Of a DNA stretch of 64,000 bases, positions 26,899-36,845 are shown in pieces. Each line of letters opens with the position of its first letter. The first letter of the stretch is position 1. The stretch spans positions 1 to 64,000 of the forward strand of contig JAHHRH010000001.1 in the NCBI GenBank assembly GCA_020025915.1, read 5' to 3'. Position numbers and translations under genes: made by a program. The DNA is from Sutterella sp. (GTDB lineage: Bacteria; Pseudomonadota; Gammaproteobacteria; Burkholderiales; Burkholderiaceae_F). Under the pieces are notes generated by a model. It had not been told where the DNA came from and ran no database searches. It saw only the letters and a list, made by a program, of their open reading frames with translations.

Positions 26899-28227
26899 GT
26901 GCAAGCGAAAAAACTTTACCTCCGCAGCTTTGGCTGCCAAATGAATGATTACGACAGTGGTCGTATTGCGGACCTACTTCAGGCCGAAATGGGATATGAG
27001 CGTACGAATGAGCTTGAGGAAGCAGATCTCGTTGTTGTGAATACGTGTTCCATTCGTGAAAAGGCGCAAGAAAAGACATTCTCTGATTTAGGTCGTATCC
27101 GTGAAGTGAAAAAGGGTAGACCAGGGATGTTGATTGCTGTGGGTGGCTGTGTTGCCAGCCAGGAAGGCGAAAATGTGATTCGCCGTGCCCCTTGTGTTGA
27201 CGTTGTGTTTGGTCCTCAAACTTTGCACCGTTTGCCAGAGTTATTGAAAAAACGTGTAGAAACAGGTCGACCGCAAGTGGATGTGACGTTCCCTGAAATT
27301 GAAAAGTTTGATCATCTACCGATGCCTAAGGCGCAGGGCGCTGCGGCCTTCGTCTCTATTATGGAAGGTTGCTCTAAGTACTGTTCGTATTGTGTGGTGC
27401 CTTATACACGTGGCGAAGAAATTTCTCGCCCAATGGTGGATGTATTGCTTGAAATTGCACAACTCGCGGATCAGGGGGTGAAAGAAATTACCTTGCTCGG
27501 GCAAAATGTGAACGCTTATCGCGGTGCTATGCCTGATGGCAATATCGCCGATTTTGCATTGTTGCTCGATTATGTATCTGAAATCGAGGGCATTGAGCGC
27601 ATTCGCTATACGACAAGCCATCCGCGAGAATTCTCTCAACGCATTATCGATGCCTATGCACGTTTGCCAAAATTGGTGAATCATGTTCATTTGCCTGTGC
27701 AAGCAGGTTCGGACCGTGTGTTAGCTGCGATGAAGCGTGGCTATACCGCTGCAGAATATTTAGAAATCGTGCGTAAATTGCGTGCATTGCGTCCTGAGAT
27801 TTCTATTGCGACTGACTTTATTGTTGGTTTCCCTGGGGAAACGGAAGAAGATTTTGAAGAAACAATGAAGTTGGTCGAAGCGGTCGGCTTTGATGCGAGT
27901 TTCTCTTTTGTCTATAGTCCGCGCCCAGGAACGCCAGCATCTCGTTTGCCTGATGACACGCCTTATGACGTCAAGTTGGCACGTTTACAACGTTTGCAGT
28001 CCGTGATCGATGCTAATGCTACACGCATTAGTCAAACCATGTTCGGTACAGAGCAGCGTGTACTCGTTCTGGGGCCTGCTCGCAAGGGTGAAGGCTTTTT
28101 GATGGCTCGCACTGACAATAACCGTATTGTGAATTTTGAAGGGCCTGAATCCCTCATTGATACGATGGTGCGTGTTAAAGTGACTGACGTGTATCCGCAT
28201 TCGCTTGGCGGACAACTTCTTTCCTAA
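26899..28227 (+). CDS. miaB: tRNA-2-methylthio-N6-dimethylallyladenosine synthase
   Basis: 442 residues from GTG 26899. The N-terminal methylthiotransferase domain has three cluster-binding Cys in GCQMN, NTCSIRE and GGCVAS. The radical-SAM core has [11 protein letters not shown] (CxxxCxxC). A TRAM domain forms the C-terminus (about residues 375-440). It uses two Fe4S4 clusters to methylthiolate i6A37 in tRNAs reading U-starting codons. It heads the classic miaB-ybeZ-ybeY-ybeX-lnt cluster, with only 16 bp to the next start. Confidence 0.96.
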   Translation: MQAKKLYLRSFGCQMNDYDSGRIADLLQAEMGYERTNELEEADLVVVNTCSIREKAQEKTFSDLGRIREVKKGRPGMLIAVGGCVASQEGENVIRRAPCVDVVFGPQTLHRLPELLKKRVETGRPQVDVTFPEIEKFDHLPMPKAQGAAAFVSIMEGCSKYCSYCVVPYTRGEEISRPMVDVLLEIAQLADQGVKEITLLGQNVNAYRGAMPDGNIADFALLLDYVSEIEGIERIRYTTSHPREFSQRIIDAYARLPKLVNHVHLPVQAGSDRVLAAMKRGYTAAEYLEIVRKLRALRPEISIATDFIVGFPGETEEDFEETMKLVEAVGFDASFSFVYSPRPGTPASRLPDDTPYDVKLARLQRLQSVIDANATRISQTMFGTEQRVLVLGPARKGEGFLMARTDNNRIVNFEGPESLIDTMVRVKVTDVYPHSLGGQLLS

Positions 28228-28243
28228 GGACAGATCGTCAAAA

Positions 28244-29266
28244 ATGGAAAAAGAAATCATTCCAGAAACCCTTCGTTATTCGGCTGACGCTGGGAATGCA
28301 GAGTTATCCGCTTTGTGTGGTCCACTAGATGAGAACTTACGACAGATTGAAAACATTCTGAATGTTCGCATTAGCCGTCGTGGTGACGTATTTCGGGTGA
28401 CTGGAGATCGGGAACAGGCTCGACGCGCGACGACGGCTTTAGCAACGCTGATGCAGCGCGTTAAACGTTCTGGTGAAGATTTGAACGTTGATGACATTCA
28501 GTGGCATTTTGTCGGGCGCGACGACGAATATCGTAGTGGGGCTACTTCCAGTCCTGAGGGCGATGTTACGTCTATCGATCTTAAAACTCGTCGTCGTGAC
28601 TTGCAGGGACGTACGCCTAATCAGAGACAGTATCTCAAAGCTATCATGGGACATGATATTAGTTTCGGGGTCGGGCCTGCAGGTACGGGGAAAACCTTTT
28701 TGGCAGTTGCAGCTGCAGTAGATGCCTTTGAGCGCGGGACGGTAGAACGCATTGTGTTGACTCGTCCTGCGGTTGAAGCTGGCGAACGTTTAGGCTTTTT
28801 ACCAGGAGATTTGACGCAAAAGGTCGATCCGTATTTGCGTCCACTGTACGATGCGCTTTTTGATCTGATGGGTTTCGAAAAGTCCCAACGTTTGATGGAA
28901 CGACAGTCTATTGAAGTCGCTCCTTTGGCCTATATGCGTGGTCGTACACTCAATAATGCGTTCGTGATTCTCGATGAGGCTCAAAACACGACGCCTGAAC
29001 AGATGAAAATGTTCTTGACGCGTATTGGTTTTGGGTCGAAGGCGGTGATCACAGGCGACATTACTCAGATTGACTTACCTAAGGGTGTGCCGAGCGGATT
29101 GAAACATGCCATTAAAATTTTAGATGGCGTCCGCGGTATCGCCATTACCCGCTTTACTTCTAAGGATGTCGTTCGTCATCCGTTGGTTGCTCGTATTGTC
29201 GAGGCGTATGAAGAAGCCGCTAAAGAGCAGGAAATGAAAACAAAGAAGGAAGAAGTGCATGTGTGA
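28244..29266 (+). CDS. ybeZ: PhoH-like ATPase (YbeZ)
   Basis: 340 residues from ATG 28244, just after the miaB stop, with TAAGGAC upstream. The longer frame from 28205 overlaps miaB. An N-terminal KH-like region (about 20-90, RISRRGDVFRVTG) precedes the PhoH ATPase domain with Walker A GPAGTGKT, RPAVEAGERLGFLPGD, and Walker B VILDEAQN. It is an RNA-linked ATPase that partners with YbeY in rRNA and ribosome maintenance. Its stop lies inside the ybeY start region (8-bp overlap). Confidence 0.93.
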   Translation: MEKEIIPETLRYSADAGNAELSALCGPLDENLRQIENILNVRISRRGDVFRVTGDREQARRATTALATLMQRVKRSGEDLNVDDIQWHFVGRDDEYRSGATSSPEGDVTSIDLKTRRRDLQGRTPNQRQYLKAIMGHDISFGVGPAGTGKTFLAVAAAVDAFERGTVERIVLTRPAVEAGERLGFLPGDLTQKVDPYLRPLYDALFDLMGFEKSQRLMERQSIEVAPLAYMRGRTLNNAFVILDEAQNTTPEQMKMFLTRIGFGSKAVITGDITQIDLPKGVPSGLKHAIKILDGVRGIAITRFTSKDVVRHPLVARIVEAYEEAAKEQEMKTKKEEVHV

Positions 29267-29714
29267 ATTACAAGTTTCTTTACAAAATGCCAAGGCTTTT
29301 CCTGAACTTCCGAGCCGTTCTGTGATGGTTCGTTGGATGAAAAAAGCATGTGAACGCGACACGGTTGTGACAGTGCGTTTCGTTGACTTAGAAGAAGGCT
29401 TGGAACTGAACAAGACATACCGCCACAAGAATTATGCGACCAATGTTTTAACCTTTAACTATGCGTTAGAACCAACTGTCATGGCGGATGTGGCGATTTG
29501 TGTGCCTGTGCTTGTTCGAGAAGCGAAAGAACAGAATAAAGAGTTTCGAGCACATTTGGCTCATCTCTTAATTCATGCGATCTTACATGCACACGGATAC
29601 GATCATTTAACTCAGGAAGAGGCTGAGGTGATGGAAGCGAGAGAAACCGAACTGATGGTTTCGCTCAAGTTCTCCAATCCGTATAGCGATCGTATTGGTA
29701 TGGTCCACGATTGA
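29259..29714 (+). CDS. ybeY: endoribonuclease YbeY (rRNA maturation factor)
   Basis: 151 residues. The start is read as GTG at 29259, overlapping ybeZ. The zinc-site motif HAILHAHGYDH (HxxxHxxxxxH) is complete near residues 108-118, and YRHKNYATNVLTFNY is the other conserved segment. It is a metal-dependent single-strand RNase needed for 16S rRNA 3' maturation and 70S quality control. The position between ybeZ and ybeX is standard. Confidence 0.94.
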   Translation: MCELQVSLQNAKAFPELPSRSVMVRWMKKACERDTVVTVRFVDLEEGLELNKTYRHKNYATNVLTFNYALEPTVMADVAICVPVLVREAKEQNKEFRAHLAHLLIHAILHAHGYDHLTQEEAEVMEARETELMVSLKFSNPYSDRIGMVHD

Positions 29715-29734
29715 AGTCTTGTTGAATCAAAATT

Positions 29735-30577
29735 ATGTCGAACACCAGTGAACCCCCTAGTCCGAATAAAGGACGTACATTTCTCGATCGTCTAGCTTCT
29801 GTTTTTCATGAAGAAGAGCTTCAAGATCGAGAGTCTGTGTTGGCCATGCTGACTGAAGCACGTCGAAGGAATGTGCTTGATGATGAAACGTTTTCCATGA
29901 TGGAAGGCGCGTTAGCGGTGTCTGAAACACGCGCAGGGGATTTAATGGTTCCACGCTCTCAAGTGAATGCTGTGGATTTGTCTGAACCAAGGGAAGTTTG
30001 GCTACCCAAGTTGATTGAATCGGGGCATTCACGTCTTCCCGCAGTAGAGGACGATATCGATAACGTCTTAGGCATTCTTCATGCTAAAGACTTGCTCAAG
30101 ATTTTGATGGATCCAACAACGAATCCGAAAACGTTGTTGCGTCCTGCGCGTTTCATCCCAGAAACGCAACCTATCAATGTGCTATTGAGAGACTTTAAAG
30201 AAACAAGAAGTCACCTCGCACTTGTCATCGATGAGTTTGGGAGCATCTCTGGATTAATCACTATCGAAGATGTGCTTGAACAAATTGTGGGCGAAATATC
30301 CGATGAATTTGATCACGATGACAATCTCAGCAACATTGTGACTGACGGTGAAGGTCGTTGGCGAGTCAAGGCCATTACTCCGATTGAACAGTTCAATGAA
30401 TATTTTGATTCAGATTTGCGTGACGACTATTGCGAAACGATTGGGGGGTTAATTACCGATCGTTTTGAACATGTCCCTCATACAGGTGAAATTATCGAAG
30501 AGAAGGGATTTCGCTTCCGCATCCTTTTAGGCGATGATCGCCAGGCTCGACTGTTAAGTGTAGAAAGGGCGGAATAA
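29735..30577 (+). CDS. ybeX: CorC/YbeX family CBS-domain protein
   Basis: 280 residues. Two CBS domains span about 65-190 (MVPRSQVNAVDL, GILHAKDLLKIL, FGSISGLITIEDVLEQIVG). A C-terminal CorC/HlyC transporter-associated domain (about 205-280) includes IGGLITDRFEHVP. No membrane segment is present, so this is the soluble short form. YbeX/CorC is linked to magnesium/cobalt handling and, through its operon, to ribosome function. lnt begins 1 bp after its stop. Confidence 0.92.
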   Translation: MSNTSEPPSPNKGRTFLDRLASVFHEEELQDRESVLAMLTEARRRNVLDDETFSMMEGALAVSETRAGDLMVPRSQVNAVDLSEPREVWLPKLIESGHSRLPAVEDDIDNVLGILHAKDLLKILMDPTTNPKTLLRPARFIPETQPINVLLRDFKETRSHLALVIDEFGSISGLITIEDVLEQIVGEISDEFDHDDNLSNIVTDGEGRWRVKAITPIEQFNEYFDSDLRDDYCETIGGLITDRFEHVPHTGEIIEEKGFRFRILLGDDRQARLLSVERAE

Positions 30578-30578
30578 C

Positions 30579-32132
30579 GTGAGCGAAATTGTCGCTTGGA
30601 TAGAGCGTCACACGAAGGTTACTATCACTGGTGCTGCCCTAGGGTTAGGGTTGTTGTTTAGCACAGGCTTTGATCCTTTAGGTTGGCAATGGTTGGCGTT
30701 CGGCGCATTGGTTGCGTTCTTTTTTTTGTTTAACAGTCGAGTTTCAATCAAAGCCTCAGCGTGGGTGGGGTTTGTCTTTGGGTTGGGCTGGTTTATTCCA
30801 GGGCTATCTTGGACGATGAACTCTATGGCGGTACATGGCCATTTGCCATGGAGCGTTGCTGGATTGGGGCTTTTCCTTTTAGCCTGTGTCCTTTCCGTTT
30901 TTCCTGCAATTGCTTGTGCGATGGCACGCTTTTTTGGAAAGACTCATCAAACCCGTGCAAATTTTGCTTTAGCAGGCTTTTGGGTTTTGATGGAGTGGTG
31001 TCGAGGGGATTTGTTAGCTAAATTTGGATGGCTACAGCCCGGGTACGCTGCTTTGGATACCCCGTTAATGGGGTGGGCACCGCTAGGTGGCGTTTATGCT
31101 GTAACACTGATGATCTTTGTGTCAGCTGCTTTGTTATGGCAAGCACTCTCATGTCAGTTGAAGTGGGTTTGGGGGCCGGTCTTCGGTTTAATCATGGTAT
31201 TTGGGATTGGTCAAGTCGCCAAGGATCATGCTTGGTCCCATGCTTCCTCAACCTTAGATGTCCGCGTTATTCAGCCTGTGTTGCCTATTGTGGATGCGTA
31301 TACCAAGGCAGATACTGTTGCTCGATTAGAAAGCTTGTTGCCAGAGGCTCAGAAGCCGTGGATGCTTTCTGATCGCCAAAGGCTTTTGTTGACACCTGAA
31401 GGTGTTGTTAATGGGTTAGTCAGCCGCTTGTCAGGACAGGCAGCTAGCACACTAATGAATTTGCAAGAAAAGTCTGAAGCCCTTGTTCTCTTTAATGGTT
31501 TTAGACAGGAAGGCCGTCGAGTCTTTAATACTTCTTTTGTCCTTGCAGAAGGGCACATTGCGTATCGACTGGATAAGAGAGAGTTGGTGCCTTTTGGGGA
31601 ATTTGTACCCGCTGGTGCGCGTTGGTTTGTTGATTTGATAGGGGTACCTATGGCTGATTTAACGCCAGGAGACGGCGTACAGCCTTTGTTACAAGTCGGT
31701 CAAACGCACATCGGTATTCTGATTTGTTATGAAAATTTGTATGGCAATGTTGTGCGTTCATTTTGGCAAACACATTCGCCAGACTTTTTGATTGTGACGT
31801 CCAATTTAGGGTGGTTTGGACAGTCAGTGATTTCTCAGCATCTAGCGATGAGTAGGGCTCGGGCGATCGAAAGCGCTCGACCGTTGGTGAGTGTGAATAA
31901 CAGCGGATTAAGTGCTGTCGTGAATTCAAAAGGCGAAATTGTTAGAACTTTAAGTGAAACCTCGCCCGATGCGATGACGGTACCTTTATTAGGTGCAACA
32001 GGCTCGCCGACTCCTTATATCCGTTTTGGTGCTTATCCGTTCCTCTTTTTAGCACTGCTTTTGGCTTTAAACGGTCTCTTTCCGAGAAGGCGAGAGCATA
32101 AGCTGAAAGATAAGCAGAAACAGAGCTTATAA
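30579..32132 (+). CDS. lnt: apolipoprotein N-acyltransferase
   Basis: 517 residues from GTG 30579. About six N-terminal membrane helices (residues 12-215) precede a periplasmic nitrilase-like domain. The catalytic triad is placed at Glu in LLTPEGVV, Lys in DKRELVPFGEFVP, and Cys in ILICYENLYG. A last membrane helix (about 490-508) and a basic tail end the protein. It adds the third acyl chain to lipoproteins. Likely clients here are Pal and the efflux lipoprotein at 1544. It is the end of the miaB cluster. No terminator is visible before glyQ. Confidence 0.95.
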   Translation: MSEIVAWIERHTKVTITGAALGLGLLFSTGFDPLGWQWLAFGALVAFFFLFNSRVSIKASAWVGFVFGLGWFIPGLSWTMNSMAVHGHLPWSVAGLGLFLLACVLSVFPAIACAMARFFGKTHQTRANFALAGFWVLMEWCRGDLLAKFGWLQPGYAALDTPLMGWAPLGGVYAVTLMIFVSAALLWQALSCQLKWVWGPVFGLIMVFGIGQVAKDHAWSHASSTLDVRVIQPVLPIVDAYTKADTVARLESLLPEAQKPWMLSDRQRLLLTPEGVVNGLVSRLSGQAASTLMNLQEKSEALVLFNGFRQEGRRVFNTSFVLAEGHIAYRLDKRELVPFGEFVPAGARWFVDLIGVPMADLTPGDGVQPLLQVGQTHIGILICYENLYGNVVRSFWQTHSPDFLIVTSNLGWFGQSVISQHLAMSRARAIESARPLVSVNNSGLSAVVNSKGEIVRTLSETSPDAMTVPLLGATGSPTPYIRFGAYPFLFLALLLALNGLFPRRREHKLKDKQKQSL

Positions 32133-32222
32133 TTACTCTTTTGGCCTCTTTATCTTTTCGGTAAGGAGAAACCCCCTCAATTTTTGAAGAACAGGCGCCG
32201 ACAAGAATCGGCGGCATAGAGA

Positions 32223-33134
32223 ATGATTACCTTTCAGGAAGTAATCCTGCGCCTGCAGGAATATTGGAATCGTCAGGGCTGTGCCTTGCTGCAACCGATT
32301 GACTTGGAGGTCGGTGCTGGTACTTCTCATACAGCGACTTTTTTGCGTGCGTTAGGCCCAGAGCCGTGGCGCGCTGCTTATGTTCAGCCTTCTCGTCGTC
32401 CTAAGGACGCTCGTTATGGCGAAAATCCGAATCGTTTGCATCAGCACCATCAGTATCAGGTGGTTTTGAAGCCTGCTCCCACAAATATTGTCGACCTCTA
32501 CTTGGGTAGTTTGCGCGCTTTGGGTATTGATACGGAAGTTAACGATATCCGTTTTGTGGAAGATAACTGGGAAAATCCGACGCTTGGTGCTTGGGGACTC
32601 GGTTGGGAAGTTTGGATGAACGGAATGGAAGTGACGCAGTTCACCTACTTCCAACAGGTTGGTGGCTTGGAATGCAAACCGATTACTGGCGAAATCACCT
32701 ATGGTCTCGAACGCTTGACCATGTATCTGCAGAATTGCGATAACGTGTTTGACCTGGTTTACACGACTTGGACGGATCCTTCTGGTCAAGAGCGTGTATT
32801 GACCTACGGTGATGTTTTCCACCAGAACGAAGTTGAACAGTCTGTTTATAACTTTGAAGCTAGCGACTGCACCAAGCTTTTAGGTCAGTTTGACTACTAT
32901 GAAAGCGAAGCCAAGCGCTTGATGAATTTGAACTTGGCGCTTCCGGCTTATGAAATGGTTCTTAAAGCTGGTCATACCTTTAATCTCTTGGATGCGCATG
33001 GGGCCATTTCTGTCACTGAACGTGCGGCCTATATTGCTCGTATCCGTAATATTTCTCGTGCGGTTGCTCAGAGTTACTACGATTCTCGTGAACGTTTGGG
33101 CTTCCCGATGTTGGCAGCTAAGGTTGCAGAATAA
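32223..33134 (+). CDS. glyQ: glycyl-tRNA synthetase alpha subunit
   Basis: 303 residues, the usual size. The N-terminal [22 protein letters not shown] and class II catalytic core segments ([37 protein letters not shown]) are intact. It forms the catalytic half of the alpha2beta2 synthetase with GlyS, encoded 20 bp downstream. The 90-bp leader contains a small hairpin, GCCGA-CAAGAA-TCGGC, about 15 bp before the ATG, with no T-tract. It could modulate initiation, but I have no evidence beyond its shape. Confidence 0.97.
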   Translation: MITFQEVILRLQEYWNRQGCALLQPIDLEVGAGTSHTATFLRALGPEPWRAAYVQPSRRPKDARYGENPNRLHQHHQYQVVLKPAPTNIVDLYLGSLRALGIDTEVNDIRFVEDNWENPTLGAWGLGWEVWMNGMEVTQFTYFQQVGGLECKPITGEITYGLERLTMYLQNCDNVFDLVYTTWTDPSGQERVLTYGDVFHQNEVEQSVYNFEASDCTKLLGQFDYYESEAKRLMNLNLALPAYEMVLKAGHTFNLLDAHGAISVTERAAYIARIRNISRAVAQSYYDSRERLGFPMLAAKVAE

Positions 33135-33154
33135 GGCGAGTGGAGGATAAGAAA

Positions 33155-35245
33155 ATGACGAATTTGCTCGTTGAACTTCAGACGGAAGAATTGCCACCGA
33201 AGGCGCTTGAAAAACTTTCGCAAGCTTTTGCCCAAGGTGTTGCTCAGTATTTGAACCAACGTGGTTTCTTGGCAGAAGGCAGTGTGACGACCGCTTATGG
33301 CGCTCCTCGTCGATTGGCAGTACACATCACGAATGTTTTAGCTAAGAGCCCTGACGAAGCGTTTACACAAAAGCTTGTTCCGGTGCGCGTAGGTCTTGCT
33401 GCTGATGGAACGGCTACGCCCGCACTCACGAAGAAGATGGCTGCGTTGGGCATTACGTGTGATGTTGCCGACTTAAAGCGTGTGAATGATGGTAAGAACG
33501 AACAGTTGGTTTTTGAGGGTGTTCGTCCAGGTATCGAACTGGCTGAAGGTTTGCAGCAGGCTTTGGAAGCTTCCGTCAAGGCATTGCCGATTCCCAAGGT
33601 CATGACCTATCAGTTGGCTGATGGTGAAACGACAGTCGCTTTTGTGCGCCCCGTTAAGCATTTGACGGCACTCTTTGGTGATGTTGTTGTGCCAGTGAAG
33701 CTGTTTGGTCTTGATGCCGGTCGCGAAACGCAAGGTCATCGTTTCCATGTGTCCACGCCAGTGATGCTGACGAACGCTGACAGCTATGTCGAAGAACTTA
33801 AGGCTGCCAAGGTGATGCCTTGCTACGCCGAACGTCGTGAAATGATTCGCCAGCTCTTGACAGCTCGTGCTGAAAAAATCGGTGGAACGGTCATTTTGCC
33901 GGAGGATTTGTTGAATGAAGTCACCGCTTTGACTGAATGGCCGGTGATCTACGAAAGCGAATTTGAAGAAGAATTTTTGGCTGTACCTGAAGAATGTTTG
34001 ATTCTGACCATGCAGCTTAATCAGAAGTATTTCGCTTTGCGCGATGCTAATGGTCGATTGATGAATCGATTCTTATTGGTTTCTCAACTTGAGGCCAAGG
34101 ATGGCGGCGCTGCTATTTCTTCTGGGAATGCTCGCGTGGTTCGTGCTCGTTTGGCTGATGCGAAGTTCTTCTATGACCAGGACCGACTTGAAAAGTTGGA
34201 AGCGCGTGTGGATGGTCTGAAGCATGTTGTGTATCACAACAAACTTGGTACACAAGCCGAACGTATGTTGCGCGTGAAAACGATGGCTGGTCAAATTGCT
34301 ACGTTGATTGGTGCTGATCAGGCTAAGGCAGAACGTGCTGCAACATTAGCTAAGGCGGATCTTCGTACGTTGATGGTGGGTGAATTCCCTGAATTGCAGG
34401 GGATTATGGGTGAATACTATGCTGTGTACGATAAGGAAGATCGTGATGTCGCATTGGCTATTCGTGAACACTATCAGCCGCGTTATGCTGGTGACGCGCT
34501 TCCGTCAACGTCTGTAAGCTTAGCAGCTGCTTTGGCTGACAAGATGGAAACCTTGATTGGTTTGTTCGGTATTGGTCAGATGCCAACGGGTGAAAAGGAT
34601 CCTTTTGCGTTGCGTCGTCATGCTTTGGGCGTGTTGCGCATGTTGATCGAAAAGGCCTTGCCTGTTAGCTTGAATACGCTGATTGATACGGCCTGGGAAG
34701 CTGAAAAGAACGTTCCTGGTATTGTTGATCATCGTGAAGAACTTCGTCAGTTCTTCCAGGATCGCTTGCGCGTGATGTTGCGTGATGCTGGTTATACGAC
34801 GCTGGAAGTCGAGGCTGTTTTGGCTTTGAATCCTGAAAAGCTCGATGAATTGCCGAAGCGTTTGGCAGCCGTTCGCTCTTTCATGGCTATGCCTGAAGCC
34901 GATGCTTTGACGGCTGCTAATAAACGTATTGGTAATATCCTCAAAAAGGTTGAAGGTGAAGTGCCCACCGGCGTCAATGAGGCACTTTTGGTTGAAGAAG
35001 CTGAAAAGGCTTTGTTCGCTACTTTGGTTTCGGTTGAACCTAAGGCCATGGCTGAATTCGAACGCGGGGAATACGAAGCCATGTTAGCTACCTTGGCTGC
35101 TTTGCGTGGACCAGTAGATAGCTTCTTTGATCATGTGATGGTGAATGCTGAAGACTTGTCTTTGCGTGCTAACCGTCAGGCATTGCTCAAACAGCTTTAT
35201 GTTGTGATGAACAAAGTTGCTGAAATTGCTCGTTTGGCCAAGTAA
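33155..35245 (+). CDS. glyS: glycyl-tRNA synthetase beta subunit
   Basis: 696 residues from ATG 33155. GGAGG at 33142-33146 is correctly spaced for this start, so the earlier GTG at 33140 is unlikely. The protein opens LLVELQTEELPPKAL and carries the HD-like segment and the C-terminal DALR-type anticodon-binding region (FFDHVMVNAEDLSLRANRQALL). It binds tRNA-Gly for the GlyQ catalytic subunit. Codon use is strongly biased, as expected for a well-expressed gene. Two hairpins follow. Confidence 0.97.
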   Translation: MTNLLVELQTEELPPKALEKLSQAFAQGVAQYLNQRGFLAEGSVTTAYGAPRRLAVHITNVLAKSPDEAFTQKLVPVRVGLAADGTATPALTKKMAALGITCDVADLKRVNDGKNEQLVFEGVRPGIELAEGLQQALEASVKALPIPKVMTYQLADGETTVAFVRPVKHLTALFGDVVVPVKLFGLDAGRETQGHRFHVSTPVMLTNADSYVEELKAAKVMPCYAERREMIRQLLTARAEKIGGTVILPEDLLNEVTALTEWPVIYESEFEEEFLAVPEECLILTMQLNQKYFALRDANGRLMNRFLLVSQLEAKDGGAAISSGNARVVRARLADAKFFYDQDRLEKLEARVDGLKHVVYHNKLGTQAERMLRVKTMAGQIATLIGADQAKAERAATLAKADLRTLMVGEFPELQGIMGEYYAVYDKEDRDVALAIREHYQPRYAGDALPSTSVSLAAALADKMETLIGLFGIGQMPTGEKDPFALRRHALGVLRMLIEKALPVSLNTLIDTAWEAEKNVPGIVDHREELRQFFQDRLRVMLRDAGYTTLEVEAVLALNPEKLDELPKRLAAVRSFMAMPEADALTAANKRIGNILKKVEGEVPTGVNEALLVEEAEKALFATLVSVEPKAMAEFERGEYEAMLATLAALRGPVDSFFDHVMVNAEDLSLRANRQALLKQLYVVMNKVAEIARLAK

Positions 35246-35264
35246 GTATCATCTTTAAATAAAG

Positions 35265-35328
35265 TCGCTGTTTTTTCAGCGATTATGAGGGATCCTTAAC
35301 GGTATGATTCGTTTGGGATCCTTTTTTC
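35265..35328 (+). terminator. double hairpin terminator after glyS
   Basis: First hairpin: TCGCTG-loop-CAGCGA (35265-35282). Second: GGGATCC at 35289-35295 with GGGATCC at 35315-35321 (pairing through the palindromic GGATCC plus G-T pairs), followed by TTTTTT. The T-tract ends only about 20 nt before the next gene's ATG. Confidence 0.7.
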
Positions 35329-35347
35329 TTTAGAGGTCTTGTCTTCA

Positions 35348-36067
35348 ATGTCTATTTTGCGTGGTTGGCTCTTCTATTTGGTTTTAAGTTTGACCATTAT
35401 TGGTCTGACGGTATGTATTTTGGTGACAACGCCTTTTTTAAGCGTACAGCGTCGTTACGATCTTTTTTGTCGCCCGTGGGCTCGTCTTGTTTTAACGGTT
35501 TTGCGTGTCATTTGTGGCATCCGTCTAGAAATGAGAGGTATGGAGAACATGCCGTCCGCCACGGAACCCATGGTCGTTTTGGCAAAACATCAATCAGCTT
35601 GGGATCCGTTTTGGTTAGGTGCTTATTTATCTGGACCGGCTTGTTTTCTTTATAAGAAGTCTATTAAATGGATTCCATTGTTAGGCTGGGTGGTTTGGGC
35701 TATGGATATGTTAGCCATTGACCGTAGCAAAGGGCGCTCTGCATTTGAAGCCTTTATGAAAAAAGGCCCTGTGAAGTTGAAGCAGGGATGGTGGATTTGT
35801 TTATTCCCTGAAGGAACACGCGTACCCCCGGGTGAACATGTGCGTTATAAGACGGGTGGTGCTCGCTTCGCTTGTCAAAGTGGTACGCCGATTTTGCCGA
35901 TTTGTCACAATGCAGGACGTTGTTGGCCAAAAAATAGCATCGCAAAAAATTCAGGGACTATTGTGGTGAGTGTTGGTCCTGTTATTCAGACCAGAGGCCG
36001 TGAACCCCATGAGGTGACTGCAGAAGTCGAGGCTTGGATTGAGAATGAACTGACTCGATTGGGGTAA
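35348..36067 (+). CDS. plsC: 1-acyl-sn-glycerol-3-phosphate acyltransferase (PlsC)
   Basis: 239 residues from ATG 35348. AGAGG at 35332-35336 fits this start better than the TTG at 35339. An N-terminal membrane segment (YLVLSLTIIGLTVCILVTTPF) precedes the catalytic HX4D in AKHQSAWDPF, an IDRSKGRSAFEA segment and FPEGTR. It makes phosphatidic acid at the inner membrane. It is the better PlsC candidate of the two in the window. It is coupled to the downstream YgjP-like gene (3-bp gap). The terminator-like hairpin just upstream implies a promoter within the hairpin region or read-through from glyS. Confidence 0.88.
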   Translation: MSILRGWLFYLVLSLTIIGLTVCILVTTPFLSVQRRYDLFCRPWARLVLTVLRVICGIRLEMRGMENMPSATEPMVVLAKHQSAWDPFWLGAYLSGPACFLYKKSIKWIPLLGWVVWAMDMLAIDRSKGRSAFEAFMKKGPVKLKQGWWICLFPEGTRVPPGEHVRYKTGGARFACQSGTPILPICHNAGRCWPKNSIAKNSGTIVVSVGPVIQTRGREPHEVTAEVEAWIENELTRLG

Positions 36068-36070
36068 GGC

Positions 36071-36841
36071 GTGAGTAGTGAGCAACAAGTGTGGCGAACG
36101 GTTGAGGTTGTCAAGGATGGGCAAGGTCGCTCGATACGATATCGTCTGGTTTATTCGTCACGTATAAAGTCCAATATGACCTTGAAGGTCGACGGTGAAA
36201 CATTGGAGATTTCTGTCCATTTGGCACCGAGGATGTCTGTGAAAACAGCTGATCAGTTGGTACTCGATAAAAGTGAGTGGATCGAGCATTCATTAGCCAA
36301 ACTAGAGACGCTAAAACAGGAGCGAGAGGAACGTCGTCAGGCTGAACAGCTCTTTCATGGTGGGGAGTTGTTATTTCGAGGCGAAAAAGCACGTATTTGC
36401 TTAGGCGCGCCACGTTCTTGTGTTTGCCGAGATGAACAGGGATACTGTTTGGCTCTAGCGATTCCTATGGGAAGTGAACCGAGCTTAGTCGGGAATGCTT
36501 TAGAAGCCTTGCTAAAAGGGGAAGCGCAACGCGTCATCGAAGCGTTGATACAGCCGATGTTGATGAGGGCATATCGACCACCTGTGAGCTGGGAGCTCTC
36601 AAGTGCTAAGACACGGTGGGGATCGTGTAGTTCACGCCGAGTGATTCGATTCTCTTGGCGACTGATTTTTTTGGATGATGAGCTCATTCGCTATGTGATT
36701 GCGCACGAATTGGCTCATTTGATCCATATGGATCATTCATTAGCTTTTTGGGCTGAGGTTGAGCGTATATATCCGCCTTGTCGAGCTCAAAGAGCTCGAC
36801 TAAAGGCGATAAAACACTTACCTTCGTTTGCTAATAAATAG
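36071..36841 (+). CDS. YgjP-like (DUF45) metallopeptidase-family protein
   Basis: 256 residues from GTG 36071. The C-terminal zincin motif HELAHLIHMDHSLAFW (HExxH plus a downstream His) is complete near residues 214-229. It is preceded by the family signature TRWGSCSSRRVIRFSWRLIFL. The N-terminal half is basic and Gln/Glu-rich. Members occur widely beside lipid or tRNA-synthetase genes. The physiological substrate is not established to my knowledge. It forms a pair with plsC and converges on rsmA with a 4-bp gap. Confidence 0.88.
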   Translation: MSSEQQVWRTVEVVKDGQGRSIRYRLVYSSRIKSNMTLKVDGETLEISVHLAPRMSVKTADQLVLDKSEWIEHSLAKLETLKQEREERRQAEQLFHGGELLFRGEKARICLGAPRSCVCRDEQGYCLALAIPMGSEPSLVGNALEALLKGEAQRVIEALIQPMLMRAYRPPVSWELSSAKTRWGSCSSRRVIRFSWRLIFLDDELIRYVIAHELAHLIHMDHSLAFWAEVERIYPPCRAQRARLKAIKHLPSFANK

Positions 36842-36845
36842 AGCG

